Shown here piece by piece: positions 33,668 to 45,399 of a stretch of 64,000 nucleotides of DNA. The DNA lies in assembly GCA_021018815.1 (NCBI GenBank), contig JAITYX010000177.1, forward strand, positions 17,749 through 81,748. The letters run 5' to 3'. The stretch comes from Talinum fruticosum. Its lineage: Eukaryota > Streptophyta > Magnoliopsida > Caryophyllales > Talinaceae. Position 1 is the first letter of the stretch; every line of letters begins with the position of its first letter. The notes under the pieces are model-generated. The model worked only from the letters and a program-made list of their open reading frames with translations, ran no database searches and was not told where the DNA came from. Both the position numbers and the translations under genes were made by a program.

Positions 33668-35075
33668 TCATCTTCTTCTAGGGGTGGTGTGCCCGAAGTT
33701 ATCAAGCACAATCAACTTTAGTTTCATATATGTGTTCTTCATCACATACCTATAATACATGGACTTCGGGTCTAAGGGAGGCAAGCTAGAAAGTGGTTTG
33801 CACTTGTTGATGTCTTGAATGAAGACATATGGGTCCCACCGACCTGGAATGGGTTTAGAGAATATTGCTAAGGTACAACTAAAAGGATTCTTGTTATTGA
33901 TAGGCTTTTGGGCGACCTTAGGGAGAGGGAGTTGACCATTGTGGAACATGCTTTCTAGCTTATTCTTGAACGTCCAAAATTGCTCGTGTCGTGTCCTTGT
34001 GAGTGTCCAACCTTTTTATTGTTTCATAGTTTCGATTCTTCTCTTATAGGTGGCAATTCTATCTTCGCTTCGGACAACGAGCGGTCGAGAGCTTGAGCGT
34101 AAGTAGTATCAATTGGAGTGTAGTCATTATACCTGTTAAGGGCATTGACATCTGTACCCCTGCTGGTATTGCCTTGACTAGAGGTTTTCTTGTCCTTAGA
34201 CTTATAGTTACCTCTCGTATCCAGTCATGACTTTTGTGGTCATGGTAGACAACTCTTTTTCTATCAGCATGCCGACATCTCTAAGAGCTAAGAAACTCAT
34301 GAATGGTAAAAATTTGAGGTGCTGATTGTAGGGAGGTTTAAGGTTCTTCATAATGATTCATACTTGATCCTTCTCGGAAGGTCGATCTCCCATGTCGGCA
34401 GCCTTTGCCCTCCATCCGGTGAGAAAGTCTTTAAATCTTTCTTTCTTGCCTATCTTGATCAACTCCAAGTCTCTAAGTGTGATAGGTAGATCGGTGTTAT
34501 AGGAGTATTGGTGTAGGAACTCCTTACACAGATCATTCCAATTGGTGACCTTACGTGGGTCAACCGCGTTATACCACTTCATTACATCACTGTCAAAGGT
34601 CCATTGGAACATGATGTCATAAGTGTCTTCAGGTACGTTATTAAGAGTCATTGCTCCTAAGAAGTTGCGAACATGGTGACGGGGATTCTCAAAACCTCAA
34701 AATTTAATGTTTGGCATGATGAACGTAGGGGGTAGCTTCCCTTTGGGGATTGAAGTGAATATCGTAGGATTAAAATAGTGACTTCGAACATGGATGACTC
34801 CCTTAACATTTGTTCTATCCGATCTATGCGTGGATAGATTTAGGCTTACGTTCAGGATTGGCTGGTGGAGAAGGTTGAGGTGGAGGACTTCTTCCTCCTA
34901 CTTCTTCCTCTTCTTCACTATCATTCTTATTATCCTCAACAGTCTTTAGGATGGATTTAAGAGTGTTAGATATGGATTTTGTCTTCTTATCCCGAGCCTC
35001 ATTTCGGGCTTCCAGCTTGGTTGATGATTCATTGAACAGGGTGATGATAAGAGGTTGTTTTGTTGCTTCGACCAT
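33668..35075 (-). pseudogene. T1 gag
   Basis: N-terminal part MVEATKQPLIITLFNESSTK followed by an acidic run and a proline-rich PPPQPSPPANP (35075-34824). The capsid-like part is TYDIMFQWTFDSDVMKWYNA then CKEFLHQYSYNTDLPITLRD and DFLTGWRAKAADMGDRPSEK (34651-34358). A later segment, NGQLPLPKVAQKP and FIQDINKCKPL (33949-33668), leads to protease. Frameshifts separate the pieces. It is the best preserved gag in the nest. Confidence 0.8.
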
Positions 35076-35816
35076 TGGAGGAGAATTCTTTTTGGGTACT
35101 CGTCCTACAACGAAAAATAGACCGAGCCGGTGTTGTATGCACTAAGGTAGATCGCACTGGCATAGACCGAAGTATAGAGTGAGGTGCAAAGCAATGGGAA
35201 GATTTACCGGACTCTTTGCTAAGGCGTTCTAACCTTTTGGAGCTCGGATTCGATAAAACCCAATGGTAGTAGATTTCCCTATTTTGCGGCCCAAAGGATA
35301 ATGCTTAAGACCATGTGAAGGAACACCACTTTTGGGAGGAAGGGGCTCAAGCACGAGGCTCAAAGGAAATAAGAATGCTTTTGTTTTTATACACATAAGG
35401 AATGTAAAATCAAATGAAATGTAATGATGCTCATGACTTAATTTGGAATGATTTTGTGATTTGGCTAATGCATAATTAGAATGCATAAATTATTACTCCT
35501 AATTGATATGAATTTGTTTTGGGTAAATGAAAATGCCAAATAGAAGATTAGGTCCACCTAATTTAAGATGAATTTATTTTGGCTAAATGAAAAATGAAAA
35601 TGCAAAATTAGACTTACCTAATTAGACATGGATTTATTTTAGCTAAATGAAAATGCAAAATTAAACTCACCAAAATTGTTCTTAAAAGGTAAAGCCTAAA
35701 GGTCAAAATAAAAAAACCTATGTTCGAGGTTCCCTAAATGCAAGATGCCTAATGCATATACATTACAAAAACTCACAACTTAAACTTTCAAGTCTCACCC
35801 TCTTAATAAGTGATAG
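35076..35816 (-). repeat. T1 leader with minisatellite
   Basis: Noncoding leader between primer site and gag. Units of about 52 bp, seen on the plus strand as CTAATTTAAGATGAATTTAT followed by TTTGGCTAAATGAAAATGC, repeat about four times at 35440-35660. Confidence 0.7.
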
Positions 35817-35834
35817 TCCCCAATGGAGTCGCCA
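35817..35834 (-). other. T1 primer binding site
   Basis: The minus strand reads TGGCGACTCCATTGGGGA, one base from the 5' LTR. It is the least decayed of the family's primer sites here and is close to the TGGCGACTC...TGGGGA form known from Tat/Ogre elements. Confidence 0.8.
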
Positions 35835-35835
35835 C

Positions 35836-37828
35836 TATAATAACCATGGACCCGATCCGAAAATCCAAGCTAGGCTCCATGCTTCCCTATGTATTGGCGG
35901 GATTTTCTCTCTTTGAAAATGAAGATGATTTTTTAAAGGTGATAGTTTTTGAAAGTGAGGATGTATCCCTTATTAAAATTCCGGTTTTTATAATCTTATT
36001 TGGATTAATTTAAGCAAAAGTGAATGGTGATTTTATTAATCATTTTATTTTAGGAATTATTTTTAGAAGCACCGGGATATTATTTCAAAACCAAAATAAA
36101 ACAAATCAAAATTAATTTGGTTCTGCAGTAGGGATTTTGGGCCAAGCCAATGTGAAAACACCCGCTTAAACCAAAGCCCTACCGTTGATCTGCCGCGCTG
36201 GCGAGAGCCAACGCTGTACGGTTCACGGCGCCGACCATGGGTCTGTGACCGAGGTGATCGAGTCTCAATCAATAACTTGATTATCAGATCTAAAACCCTT
36301 TTTTGTTATTTTTTAGTTAGAAATGCCGAGGACCTAATTATAAGAAATAACTGCGAAAATAGAGTCGCTAGTCGAGTGTTAAGAATAAAAACTAACAAAA
36401 ATAAAATAAATAAATACTCTTCTAAACTTAGTATGGGAAATTTAAGCCTAAAAGAGGTTTAAAATTGACTCAATCAGTCTAGAACCCAGAATCCAAATTT
36501 GGGGGTGAAGGTACGAAACGTAGGGATAAGCCCTTTCGTTATGCCCGTCAAAAGACGACCTTTACTAATTTGAGAGGTGAGTTTTAGATAATGCATTAAA
36601 GATACGCACACAACCTATTAAGATGCAAAATTCAAAACAATTAAGGCATACTAACAAAAGAGATAAAAACATATATGAAAGCAATAAATAAAAGCGATAA
36701 AGAAAACGAAAAGAAAAGCAAAAGAAAACAAAAACAGAAATAAAAAGGTTAAATTAGGGTGGGAGGAATTAAAATTGATTACGTATTTATCCACAATACT
36801 GGAAATGATAAATAACAAAATTAAATAAACCCTAATTTGAAGGCCGATTTGATGCCCTCAGGTTGTCCCACCTAATGATCTAGATCTCAAACCGAGTTAA
36901 AAGCGTGATGCGACGTCTAGATGGGGATTTTTGCGAGTTTTTGTGTAGGTAAGTAGGAATATGTTCGTGACTCGATAGAGGACTAGGGTTTAAATTTTGT
37001 TTGTAATGTAGGGAGGATTAGTCGAAGGGAGACTAAGAGATCGGAATAAGAAAATATTCAGTAGCTCTTAATCGGACTCCAACGAGTATAATGCATAGGA
37101 AAAAGCCATCTCCTAAATGAGAGCCTAAGCTATATATTTATAGGAAATTATTAGGTCATAAATGACCTAGGTTTCGATTAAAGTAGCCGAATGAGTAAAA
37201 AATCGGGTGACAAAATCACAAAAAGGGACCAAATCAGGCTTGCACCGAATCCCGGGAATAATGTCGTGGTGCACGGTGGCGGACATAAACAACGTCGTAT
37301 GGTCCCTAGCTCCTTTCCATGTTGCAGCTAAACTATAAGGTGAAATACATCGTTTGGGTGCAAAATCCTCGAAATGCGTCACCGGCCATGAGTGACGTCG
37401 TTTTGTGAAAATAAGCTCCGTGTCTCGGTTGGAGGTTTTGGAACGTTTTGGTGATGTTTACCATGAAACGCGGCGCCAACCAATGCGACGTCGTATGGAC
37501 GAGTTTAGTTCTGTGTCTTGGTTGGACGTCGGTGATGAAACATGCCATTTTGAGCGTTGAAGGGCTCTGTGCATGGTGCCGGCATGGAGTTGAATCTGGA
37601 GGGTTGACACTGGGGTTGGACCGTGTGAAGAAAAAGGATTTTTGGACCGAATGCAAGGCAAAATTTTTTTTTCTGCTAATGGGCTTTTTGGTTTCCTAGC
37701 TTCCTTCACGCTAATCAAATAACGATCATGATCCGAATCCATAAATATGACTGGGATTTCATCATTGAGCCTACAAAATAAAATACGTAAATAAAAGAGA
37801 CAAAGATGATACGTTTTAGGTGTCTACA
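35836..37828 (-). repeat. T1 5' LTR
   Basis: 1,993 bp, from TATAATAACCATGG to TTTTAGGTGTCTACA on the plus strand. TATAAATA lies at 37142-37135 on the minus strand. The left half matches 1-1241 and the right end matches 24448-24753, which is what defines the T1 pair. Confidence 0.88.
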
Positions 37829-38430
37829 CCCTCCGAGTCTTAGAGGTTCCAACTTCTTTAAAAGATTAATCGAATGAATCTTCTTCTTCTTCTTCTTTTT
37901 CTTGCTGCCGCGAGAGGTCATGTCCGAAGGTGATCTAAGCAGCCTAGAACATATCCTTCATATTTTTGTGAAAGCATTGGCCTTACCTAACTCTTTTTGT
38001 AAAGTTGCTTGCATTTGAAGAATGAGAGGAATCATGCTTTTGAATGAATCCAAGGTACCCTTGAATTCTTTGGCAAGAGAGGAAAAATGAGAAGCTAGTT
38101 TCTCAAAATTTTGAGCGAGGATAAGTGGGCTTAGAAGGACCAGGGGTAAGAAGAAGAGGTGGAGGAGGTGGTCGAGTGATCTTGGATGAGTGAGTCCGGA
38201 CTCAGATTCGGTTGCTCGGAATCCAAGATTTACTAACTCATCCTTCTCGACCGAACGTCGGGAGGAAGAAATATTTTTGGGAGCTTAAGCTCATAATAAG
38301 CAAAGATTTTGAAAGAAAGAACTCTAAAGAGAAGAGGAAGGTTTTTGGTGCCTAAGGGGATAAAGCTGATCCGTTGAAGAATCAAAGGAAACAGAAAAAT
38401 ATCAAAGCCTTCCATGATGTCATAGATGAC

Positions 38431-39219
38431 CACTACTACGTAAACCACTTTTAAGTACGGTTAAAAACGACCTTTAACGACGATTAACCACCGTCGTTTA
38501 TGCAATCATCGTTGTATGTAGCATCTTTTACTATGGTTCAAAAATCGTAGTAAAGAAAACCTACGATGACGATTCTTATAAAGAATAGTCGTCGTAGGTC
38601 ACCTATAATGACGCTTTTCTCACCTATGACGATGATTCTTCTAGAGAACTATTGTCATCTATCTGAATTTTTTTTAAAAAATAAGAGAACTTTAGATTTG
38701 AAAACTTTTGGATCTAAAACTAAAACTGAAATGGAGAGAAAAAAAATAAGTAACAAAAACAAATCGGATCCGAATACATATGAAATTGTTAGAAGGGAAT
38801 TTTGACAAATTTCCCGAACCTTGAAAATTACAAGGCAAGAACGAAATCAAGTCTAAACAAATACATTACAATAACAAGTCTAAACATAATCAAATCTAAA
38901 CGAAATCAGATCTAAAACTAATTAATCACCTCAAATGAAACAACCTTCTTCACTCGGCGAGTGTGGAAAGACTCGAAATGTGACGATCCAAGAGACTTCA
39001 ACTCTTCAATTACACATCTAACAACAAAGATCCAAAAGACTTCAACTCTTAAATTACAAGTCTATCAACGAACCATGGAAGCAAAATCGGAACAAATTGC
39101 AGAGAACAAATGAGTTAAAACCCAAAAATCTAAAAGGGTAGAACCCAGCAAAATCATAACAAAAAGGCCAAATCAAAACATCCAAGCATAATTAATCGCC
39201 TCTTGAATCTCATTGTCTT

Positions 39220-39262
<43 letters not shown>

Positions 39263-40028
39263 GAGAGGATTACGAACCAAGGAGAAGGCTTGACACATAA
39301 GGCGTCCTGCTCCTCCTTGCGGCCACGGCGGCCGCGGAGGAGCTTGGGCACGGATGGTGATTTAGAGCAGGAGCAAGCGAAAAAGATGAGGAATTCGCAC
39401 TCTCTTGAAGATCGGGATAAGCTAGCCATTGACGCCGACGATGGAGGAAGAGAGAAAGAGACGGAGCCTTTATTGCATTTGACGCTGGAGCTAAAGGAAG
39501 AGAGAGATAGAAAACCTTCATTGCAATTGACGTTGGAGCTGGAGGAAGAGAAAGACAGAGAACCTTAGTTGCCATTGCCAGTCGACTGGAGGAAGAGAGA
39601 GAGAGAGAGAGGGAGAGATAGAGTTTAGTGGGAAAGTAGAGAAGTGGGCAGGATAGTTGAGTGGTTCAAAGAGAAGGAGAAGAGAGAGAGAGGAGAGGAA
39701 AGTGCTTTATTTAGGGTTTTCGAAAACAGATCTACACTTTTAACTACGGTTCTTTAATTGAATCGTAGTTAAAAGTCTAACAAACTTTTAATTACGATTC
39801 AATGAAAGCACCATAATTATAGGTATTACCTATGTCTACGGTTCTTTCAATGAACCGTAGTAATATGTTCACAGCCTAACATATGATGGTAGGTCATTCA
39901 AACAACCGTGGTCATAGGTGGTAAACAATGCCACTTATTTACAAAAATGCCACCGGTCTATTTTACGATGGTTTGTCCTTTTAACCATCGTTAAAGACCC
40001 GTCATTAGAAGTGGTTCTTGTAGTAGTG
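38431..40028. mobile_element. CACTA-1: non-autonomous CACTA (En/Spm) DNA transposon
   Basis: The ends are CACTACTACGTAAACCACTT and, reversed, CACTACTACAAGAACCACTT. The 3-bp target duplication GAC lies at 38428-38430 and 40029-40031. Subterminal repeats are typical of the superfamily, for example TTTTAACTACGGTTC opposed to CGTAGTTAAAAG near 39738-39772. At 1,598 bp it is too short for a transposase gene and none is seen. It includes a GA microsatellite (39221-39258) and a short tandem GAGCT-GGAAGAGAGA segment (about 39470-39600). Confidence 0.88.
39221..39258 (+). repeat. (GA)n microsatellite
   Basis: Near-perfect GA dinucleotide run inside CACTA-1. The related CACTA-2 has CT-rich runs (52860-53160), the same feature in opposite orientation. 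Confidence 0.9.
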
Positions 40029-40346
40029 GACTTTGAGAACAGAGTTATTTGGGGTCTCTTTATAAGGAAATATATACTTTGAGAACAGAGATGTTTGGGC
40101 TTAAACTTCAACAATGTGATAGAAAAGTTCTTTTGAACTTTTGGTTTCACTCGAGAATATTTAGGAAATTTCAAACTATTGCAGTTAAGGAAAAGACAAT
40201 CTATGTTGAAATCTTATTAAGAAAGGCAAGATTGATAACAATCTTTTTCCCTTAAACTGGGAGATCTGGATTAAATCGGTGGAGGTGACATTTTGATAGA
40301 ATTCTATGACTAGTAAAGGATACATGTAGTCACAAAAGGTGAGAAG

Positions 40347-42353
40347 TGTAGACACCTAAAAGCTGTCGTCTTATCTCTTTAATTCTGTATTTTATTATGT
40401 TGGCCTGATGAAGAAATCCTGAGTTATGTTTGAGGATTTGGATCTCGAACTGTGCTTGATTGGTACGACAAAAGTCAGTAATCCACAAAGAACCCCCAAC
40501 GAGTAAATAAATAGCCTTTTGCCTTGGGTTGATCCCAAAATCCCCTTTTCTTTCGGACGATCCAAGAATCGGGCTAAGTCTTCGAAAACAACGGAGACCA
40601 GTGCCATGTACCGATAAATTCCAAGTTCGAACATTGCATTTTACTTTTGTCCAATCGGACAAGGAGCTGAAGACCTAGAGACGGTGTTAAAACATTGCAT
40701 TTTATGATCATGAGCATCAAACTGTTGCATTTAAGCTCCATAAAACAGTCCACAAGAGACTAGGAGCTTTTCCCCTTAAAACAACATCGTGGTCGGTGCC
40801 TGCAACCCTGGATTTTTAAGTAAAACGCTACATTTTGACTTGGAGACTCCTTTGGAAACATGCTAGGGCACGAAACCCTAGGCACACCTGCGTGGCCGGT
40901 GCCTGTAAATCGGGTTCTATCCGATTTTATCCTTGCTTTACTAGGTTCAATCTCAAGATATTCCGGCCTGGCTAGGTCATTTGTGACCTAGGTCTCTCCC
41001 TATAAATAGAGAGCCTTGGCTCTTATTCCCATATGGCTTATTTTCCTTAGCACTATGCTATTGAACCGAGCTTATTTTCCTTAGTGCTACGCTACTAAAC
41101 CGAGCTAAAATACCCTTTCCTAAATGTTACTCTCCTGAAAAGCATCTTAAAATACCTTCTTCTTTTACAATTTGCCGCTGAATCCTTACAAAGAGCTAAA
41201 GAATATTCAATTATTATGATCTCTGGGCATTTATTCAGTTGATCTTTTTCAGTCCTCTTTTATTTCGAACTCATAAAAAGAGTCCTCTTTTCTTTGATTT
41301 GTCGCCATCGCATCAAAAGATCTAGCATAAAGATCCGGATGAGCAAGGTCGGACAACCTGTGGGAAATCCTTTCAAAACTCATAAATAGTTACTTAATTT
41401 ATGTTTTATTTATCGCTTCTCGTATTGTGGAACAAATACATGTAATCTTTTTTAATTGATCTCCGTCCGATGTAATCTTTTATTTTTCCGTTTTTTTTCC
41501 TTTTCGCTTTTACTTTCTTTACTGACTTTCTTTACAGACTTTCTTTACTGTTTTCTTTATCGGTTTCCTTTTATTATATTTGGTTGCTCATTATTTTCGC
41601 TTAACAATGTTGTATGTTTTTGTTTAGCACATTGTTTGAGTATACTACTCAAAATAGTAATGGCCGTCTTCGGGTGGGCGGAACGAAAGGGTTTTCCCTA
41701 TGTTTCGTACCCTCGCCCCGAATACGATTCTCGGTGTAAAGACAGATGGAGTCACTTTTAGCCTTTATCGGTCTTCGTTTTCCTATACTAAGATCGGATG
41801 AGCAAATTTTTATTTTGTTTTTGTTAGTTTTTCTCCTAAAAACTAACTGGCAACTCTTCGTTTTGCTTTATTCTTATTAACAATACATCTCGTTTATTTT
41901 CTAATTGAGGGGTAAAAAACAAGAGATCTAGATCTGTCCGTCGAGGCCGGAGGCCGAGGCTGAGTGTCTCAGCCCAGGCCCCTAGCCGGCGCTCGTGATT
42001 GCCGAGGCTTGGGTCCGGACCAATGTTTTCGCACCGGTTTGTGCGTAAAGCCTCACGGGAGAGCCCTAATTTCTAATCATTTTATTCTTTAATTAGTAGA
42101 TAATATCCTAGGAATTCTTCAAAATAATTTATAAAATAAAATAGTTAACAAAACGCCAATCAATTCGATCGATTTAATTCTTTAAAATTGACTTAATAAA
42201 ATTCGGAACTCTTAATAAGAGATCAATCCCAACTTCCTAAAAATTCATCTTTCAAATCCCTAAAATCATTTTCCATCTTTTCAAAAACCCTTACACAAAG
42301 GTAATGTGGGCAAGCTCGACCCCAGGCGGGCCCCACCGGTCATGGTTCCTACA
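40347..42353 (+). repeat. T4 5' LTR (best preserved LTR in the window)
   Basis: 2,007 bp from TGTAGACACCTAAAAG to ATGGTTCCTACA with intact TG...CA ends. TATAAATA at 41001-41008 lies about 650 bp in, leaving a long R/U5. Comparison with this copy defines the limits of all other LTRs here. No matching 3' LTR is in the window. Confidence 0.92.
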
Positions 42354-42354
42354 T

Positions 42355-42372
42355 TGGCTACTCTACTGGGGA
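42355..42372 (+). other. T4 primer binding site
   Basis: TGGCTACTCTACTGGGGA, immediately after the LTR; one base differs from the T2 site. Confidence 0.82.
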
Positions 42373-43950
42373 TAGATTTTTTATTAAGAGGGAAAAACAT
42401 TAAAATTTGAGTAGTATGTTCTAAAAATGTGTTTGCATTAGCCATCCCGCATCGAGCAACCTTTGAACATAGACTAAATACTATTTGGACCCCTACGAAA
42501 AATTTATTTCACCCCTCTTTTACCCTTCCGGAATGAGGTTCCCACTAAATCCTAGGCGGGCCCAACTAGGCTTGATTGCCAATGGAAACGGTACCTCTTC
42601 CCTCGTAGCACACGCTCATGGTTCAAACCGTTTGGTTCACCGAGAGGCACCGAGGATTCTGCACTTCTTTCTTGTCGTACCCCACATAGAAGACCAAATC
42701 CTTGGACTATGAGTCACCATGTATCCTACCTGGTATAAACCTCTTTTGACCATAGAACTTTTTGACTATTAGGTGGTCCCTTGACTTCATCTGCATGCTT
42801 GAAAGAGTGTGTGTATTTTAGATTTAATCATCTACTCATGAGCCTTTAGGAATTGGTGAGGAGTGCTGATTAGCCTTTGCATGGGTGTAAATAACATTTT
42901 AATAAACTTCCTAGAGTCGGTCCATTATGTGCATTTAGTCAAAAGTTAAAATACCTTTTCTTTCCTACTAGGGTTAGTCCATTGTTTGCACTTTCGAGTC
43001 ATACTAAAATTTTCTTTAAGTGGTCTAAGTAGTCACCGCCTATCGGTTCGAAGGGGCTTGCCAAGGTGCCCTCTATCTTTTGGTCGATTAGTTTGTCTTT
43101 CCGACATTTCTCTTTTTTTCTTTTCTTTCATTTATTTTCATATTTCCATTTTACATTTTGCATTTACATGAGCCAAAACAAATTCATCTCATATTAAGTG
43201 AGTCCACTTTGAATTTTCATTAGCCAAAATAAATTCATCTCATATTAGGTGAGTCCATTTTTCATTTTCATTAGCCAAAACAAATTCATCTCATATTAGG
43301 TGAGTCCATTTTGCATTTTCATTAGCCAAATCAAATTCATCTCATAATAGGTGAGTCCATTTTGCATTTTCATTAGCCAAAATTAAATCCATCTCACATT
43401 AGGAGAGTTCATTTTTCATATATAGCCAAAGCAAATTCATTTACAAGGAAATGCATTAACATCTAGCTAGAATAAAACCATCTTTCCTTTAAGGATCAAT
43501 CATTTATTAGCCACATCATAGAATCATCCCAAACTAAGTCATACATCATCACTTGCACTTCATTTTTGCGTCGCATTCTTTATGTGCATCCAAATAAAAA
43601 GCATTTTAGTCTCTTCGTGTCTTGCACTTAAGTCTCTTCCTCCCGAAAGTGGTCTTCTCTCACTTGGTCCTAAACCTCATCCTTTGTGCTGCAAAATAAG
43701 GAAGTCTATGACAACTGAATATCATCGGAATCCGAGCTCTAAAAGATTTAAACGCCTCACCAAAGAATCTGACACATCTTCTTTTCTTTCTTTTCCGTAG
43801 TCTACACCGGTGTGACAAGTGTTGGTGTACACCACTTCGGTTCAATCTACTCTCCGTCGTAAGATAGTACCTAGAAAGAGTTCCCTTTCAATGGATTTAA
43901 ACCCATAGCAGTCTCTTAACCTTAGTTTACTTAATGAGAACATAGGCAGG
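42373..43950 (+). repeat. T4 leader with 52-bp minisatellite
   Basis: No gene. From 43150 to 43440 about six units of roughly 52 bp are recognisable by AAATTCATCTCATATTAGG and GTGAGTCCATTTT. Sequence near 42700-42790 equals, in reverse, the 67-bp block that is duplicated around the T3 insert. Confidence 0.8.
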
Positions 43951-45120
43951 GTGGAAACTAGGATGAATGATCAAGAGGAGAAGATATCTTCCATATCAAT
44001 GGATCTTAAAACTATTATAAAGGCTATTAAGGAGAGTAAGAGAGATAAGGAAGCTGAATGTTTGAGAGCAGGAGAAAGATTAGGTCTTCCATCTCCACCT
44101 AGCTTATCTCCTCCGAACAATCCAAAACACGAATCTCCTAAGCGTGAATCCAAACCTCAGCTCGATCCACGTGTAGATCGGATAGAACAAATGTTAAGGG
44201 AGTCGTACTTGTTCAGTAATCATTACTTTGATCATAAGGGATTCACTTTAATCCCTAAGGGTAATGAAATGGTATAATGCAGTTGACCCACGCATGGTTT
44301 CCAAGCTGGATCGATCTATGCACAGAGTTCCTACATCGAGTATTATTATAACACCGATCCGGCAGTAACTCTTAGAGGTTTGGAATTTATCAAACAAGGT
44401 GAGATGGAGAGCTTCACCGACTTCCTCATCGGATGGAGAGCAGCCCATATGGTTGGTCGCCCTCCGAAAAGGACCAAGTCGGGATCATCGTGAAAAACCT
44501 TCAGCCCAACTACAATCAGCACCTCAAATTCTTACCAATGATGAATTTTTCAACCCTTAAATATGTTGTTTTGCTGATAGAAGAGGAGTTATCCACTACG
44601 ACCACAAAAGTCACAACAAGGTATAGAGGTAATTATCACTCCAAAGATAAGAACACCTCCAATACATGCTATACTTGGCAGGGGTGCGGATGTCAATGCC
44701 CTCAACAGGTATACCGACTACATTCCTATCGATACCACCTATACTAAAGCCCTTGACTATCTCTTGGAAAAGAGAAAATAGAATTGCCACCTATTAGAGC
44801 GAGAATCGAAACCGCAAAATAGTCAAAAACTGGGATGCGAGAAAATTGTGCAAATACGAACGAGTATTGGACATTTAAGAACAAACTAGAAAGCATGTTT
44901 TGAAATGGCCAACTCCCTTTACCTAACGTTGCCTAAAACCCAAGCAAAACCAAAAATCCTTTTAGCGGCCCCTTAGCTATTTTCACTGAACCCACTCCGA
45001 GTCGGTGGTACCCGTTTTCTTCATCCAAGATATTGACGAGTCCAAACCACTTCTTAACCTTCCTCCTTTAGATCCAGAAGTCCATGGGCTATTGGTAAGT
45101 AATGAACAGGATGTCTACGA
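43951..45120 (+). pseudogene. T4 gag
   Basis: METRMNDQEEKISSISMDLK starts the frame; a proline-rich part (PPSLSPPNNPKHESPKRES) and DPRVDRIEQMLRESYLFSNH follow to 44276. After a shift, the capsid-like segment continues (LRGLEFIKQGEMESFTDFL, then SEKDQVGIIVKNLQPNYNQH at 44450) and an ALDYLLEKRK-like part. A FIQDIDESKPLLNLPPLDPE stretch near 45030 precedes protease. Several stops and shifts are present. Confidence 0.8.
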
Positions 45121-45399
45121 AATGAGAAGCAACGAGTAATGACAACGATAATGACTTCCGGGGCATACCACCCTTCGAAGAAGAAGATTTTCGGGGAGAA
45201 CCTAAAAGTCTAGCAATCCAATTCTTTACTCGATCTAGACAACACAATGCAGCCTTGGGTCCATAACAGACTTAGGAAGCCCTAAAAGTGCCTAAAGCTA
45301 CAAAAGAAGAAGACCAAATCCTTAAACAACTTCAAAAATTAAAGGTTGATATCTCAATCGGCAATTAATATCTACTTCCAAGAAATATAGGTAAGCATT

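Larger units (their letters stand above)
1..37828 (-). mobile_element. T1: outermost Tat-like Ty3/gypsy LTR retrotransposon, with T2 nested in its 3' LTR
   Basis: On the minus strand the order is 5' LTR (35836-37828), primer site, leader, gag, protease, RT, RNase H, integrase, two oppositely oriented genes, a purine-rich tract and the 3' LTR. The 3' LTR is in two pieces, 1-1241 and 24448-24753, because T2 landed in it; its distal end lies before the window. The two LTRs are the same subfamily but clearly diverged, and every reading frame carries stops or shifts, so this is an old, inactive copy. The lineage call rests on the primer-site sequence, the extra archaeal-type RNase H and the antisense genes between pol and the 3' LTR, all known from the Tat/Ogre group. 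Confidence 0.85.
37829..40346 (-). pseudogene. Plant transposon-associated protein fragment, split by a CACTA element
   Basis: Joining 40346-40029 with 38427-37840 on the minus strand gives a weakly coding run: a LVIEFYQNVTSTD-like segment, then MVYVVVVIYDIMEGFDIFLF and SFKIFAYYELKLPKIFLP, then a Pro/Leu stretch, NFEKLASHFSSLAKEFKGTL and a terminal Ser-Lys-rich tail (SRGSKKKKKKKK, 37900-37870). The EFY and YDIMEG patterns recall proteins annotated as putative plant transposon protein, usually carried by retroelements. Identification is tentative. It is older than the CACTA insertion and than both flanking LTR elements. Confidence 0.4.

Noticed and set aside
39203..39568. 121-codon open frame with an Arg-Glu repeat
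   Set aside because: The Arg-Glu run is the translation of the GA microsatellite inside CACTA-1, and the rest is a short tandem repeat. No transposase motif.
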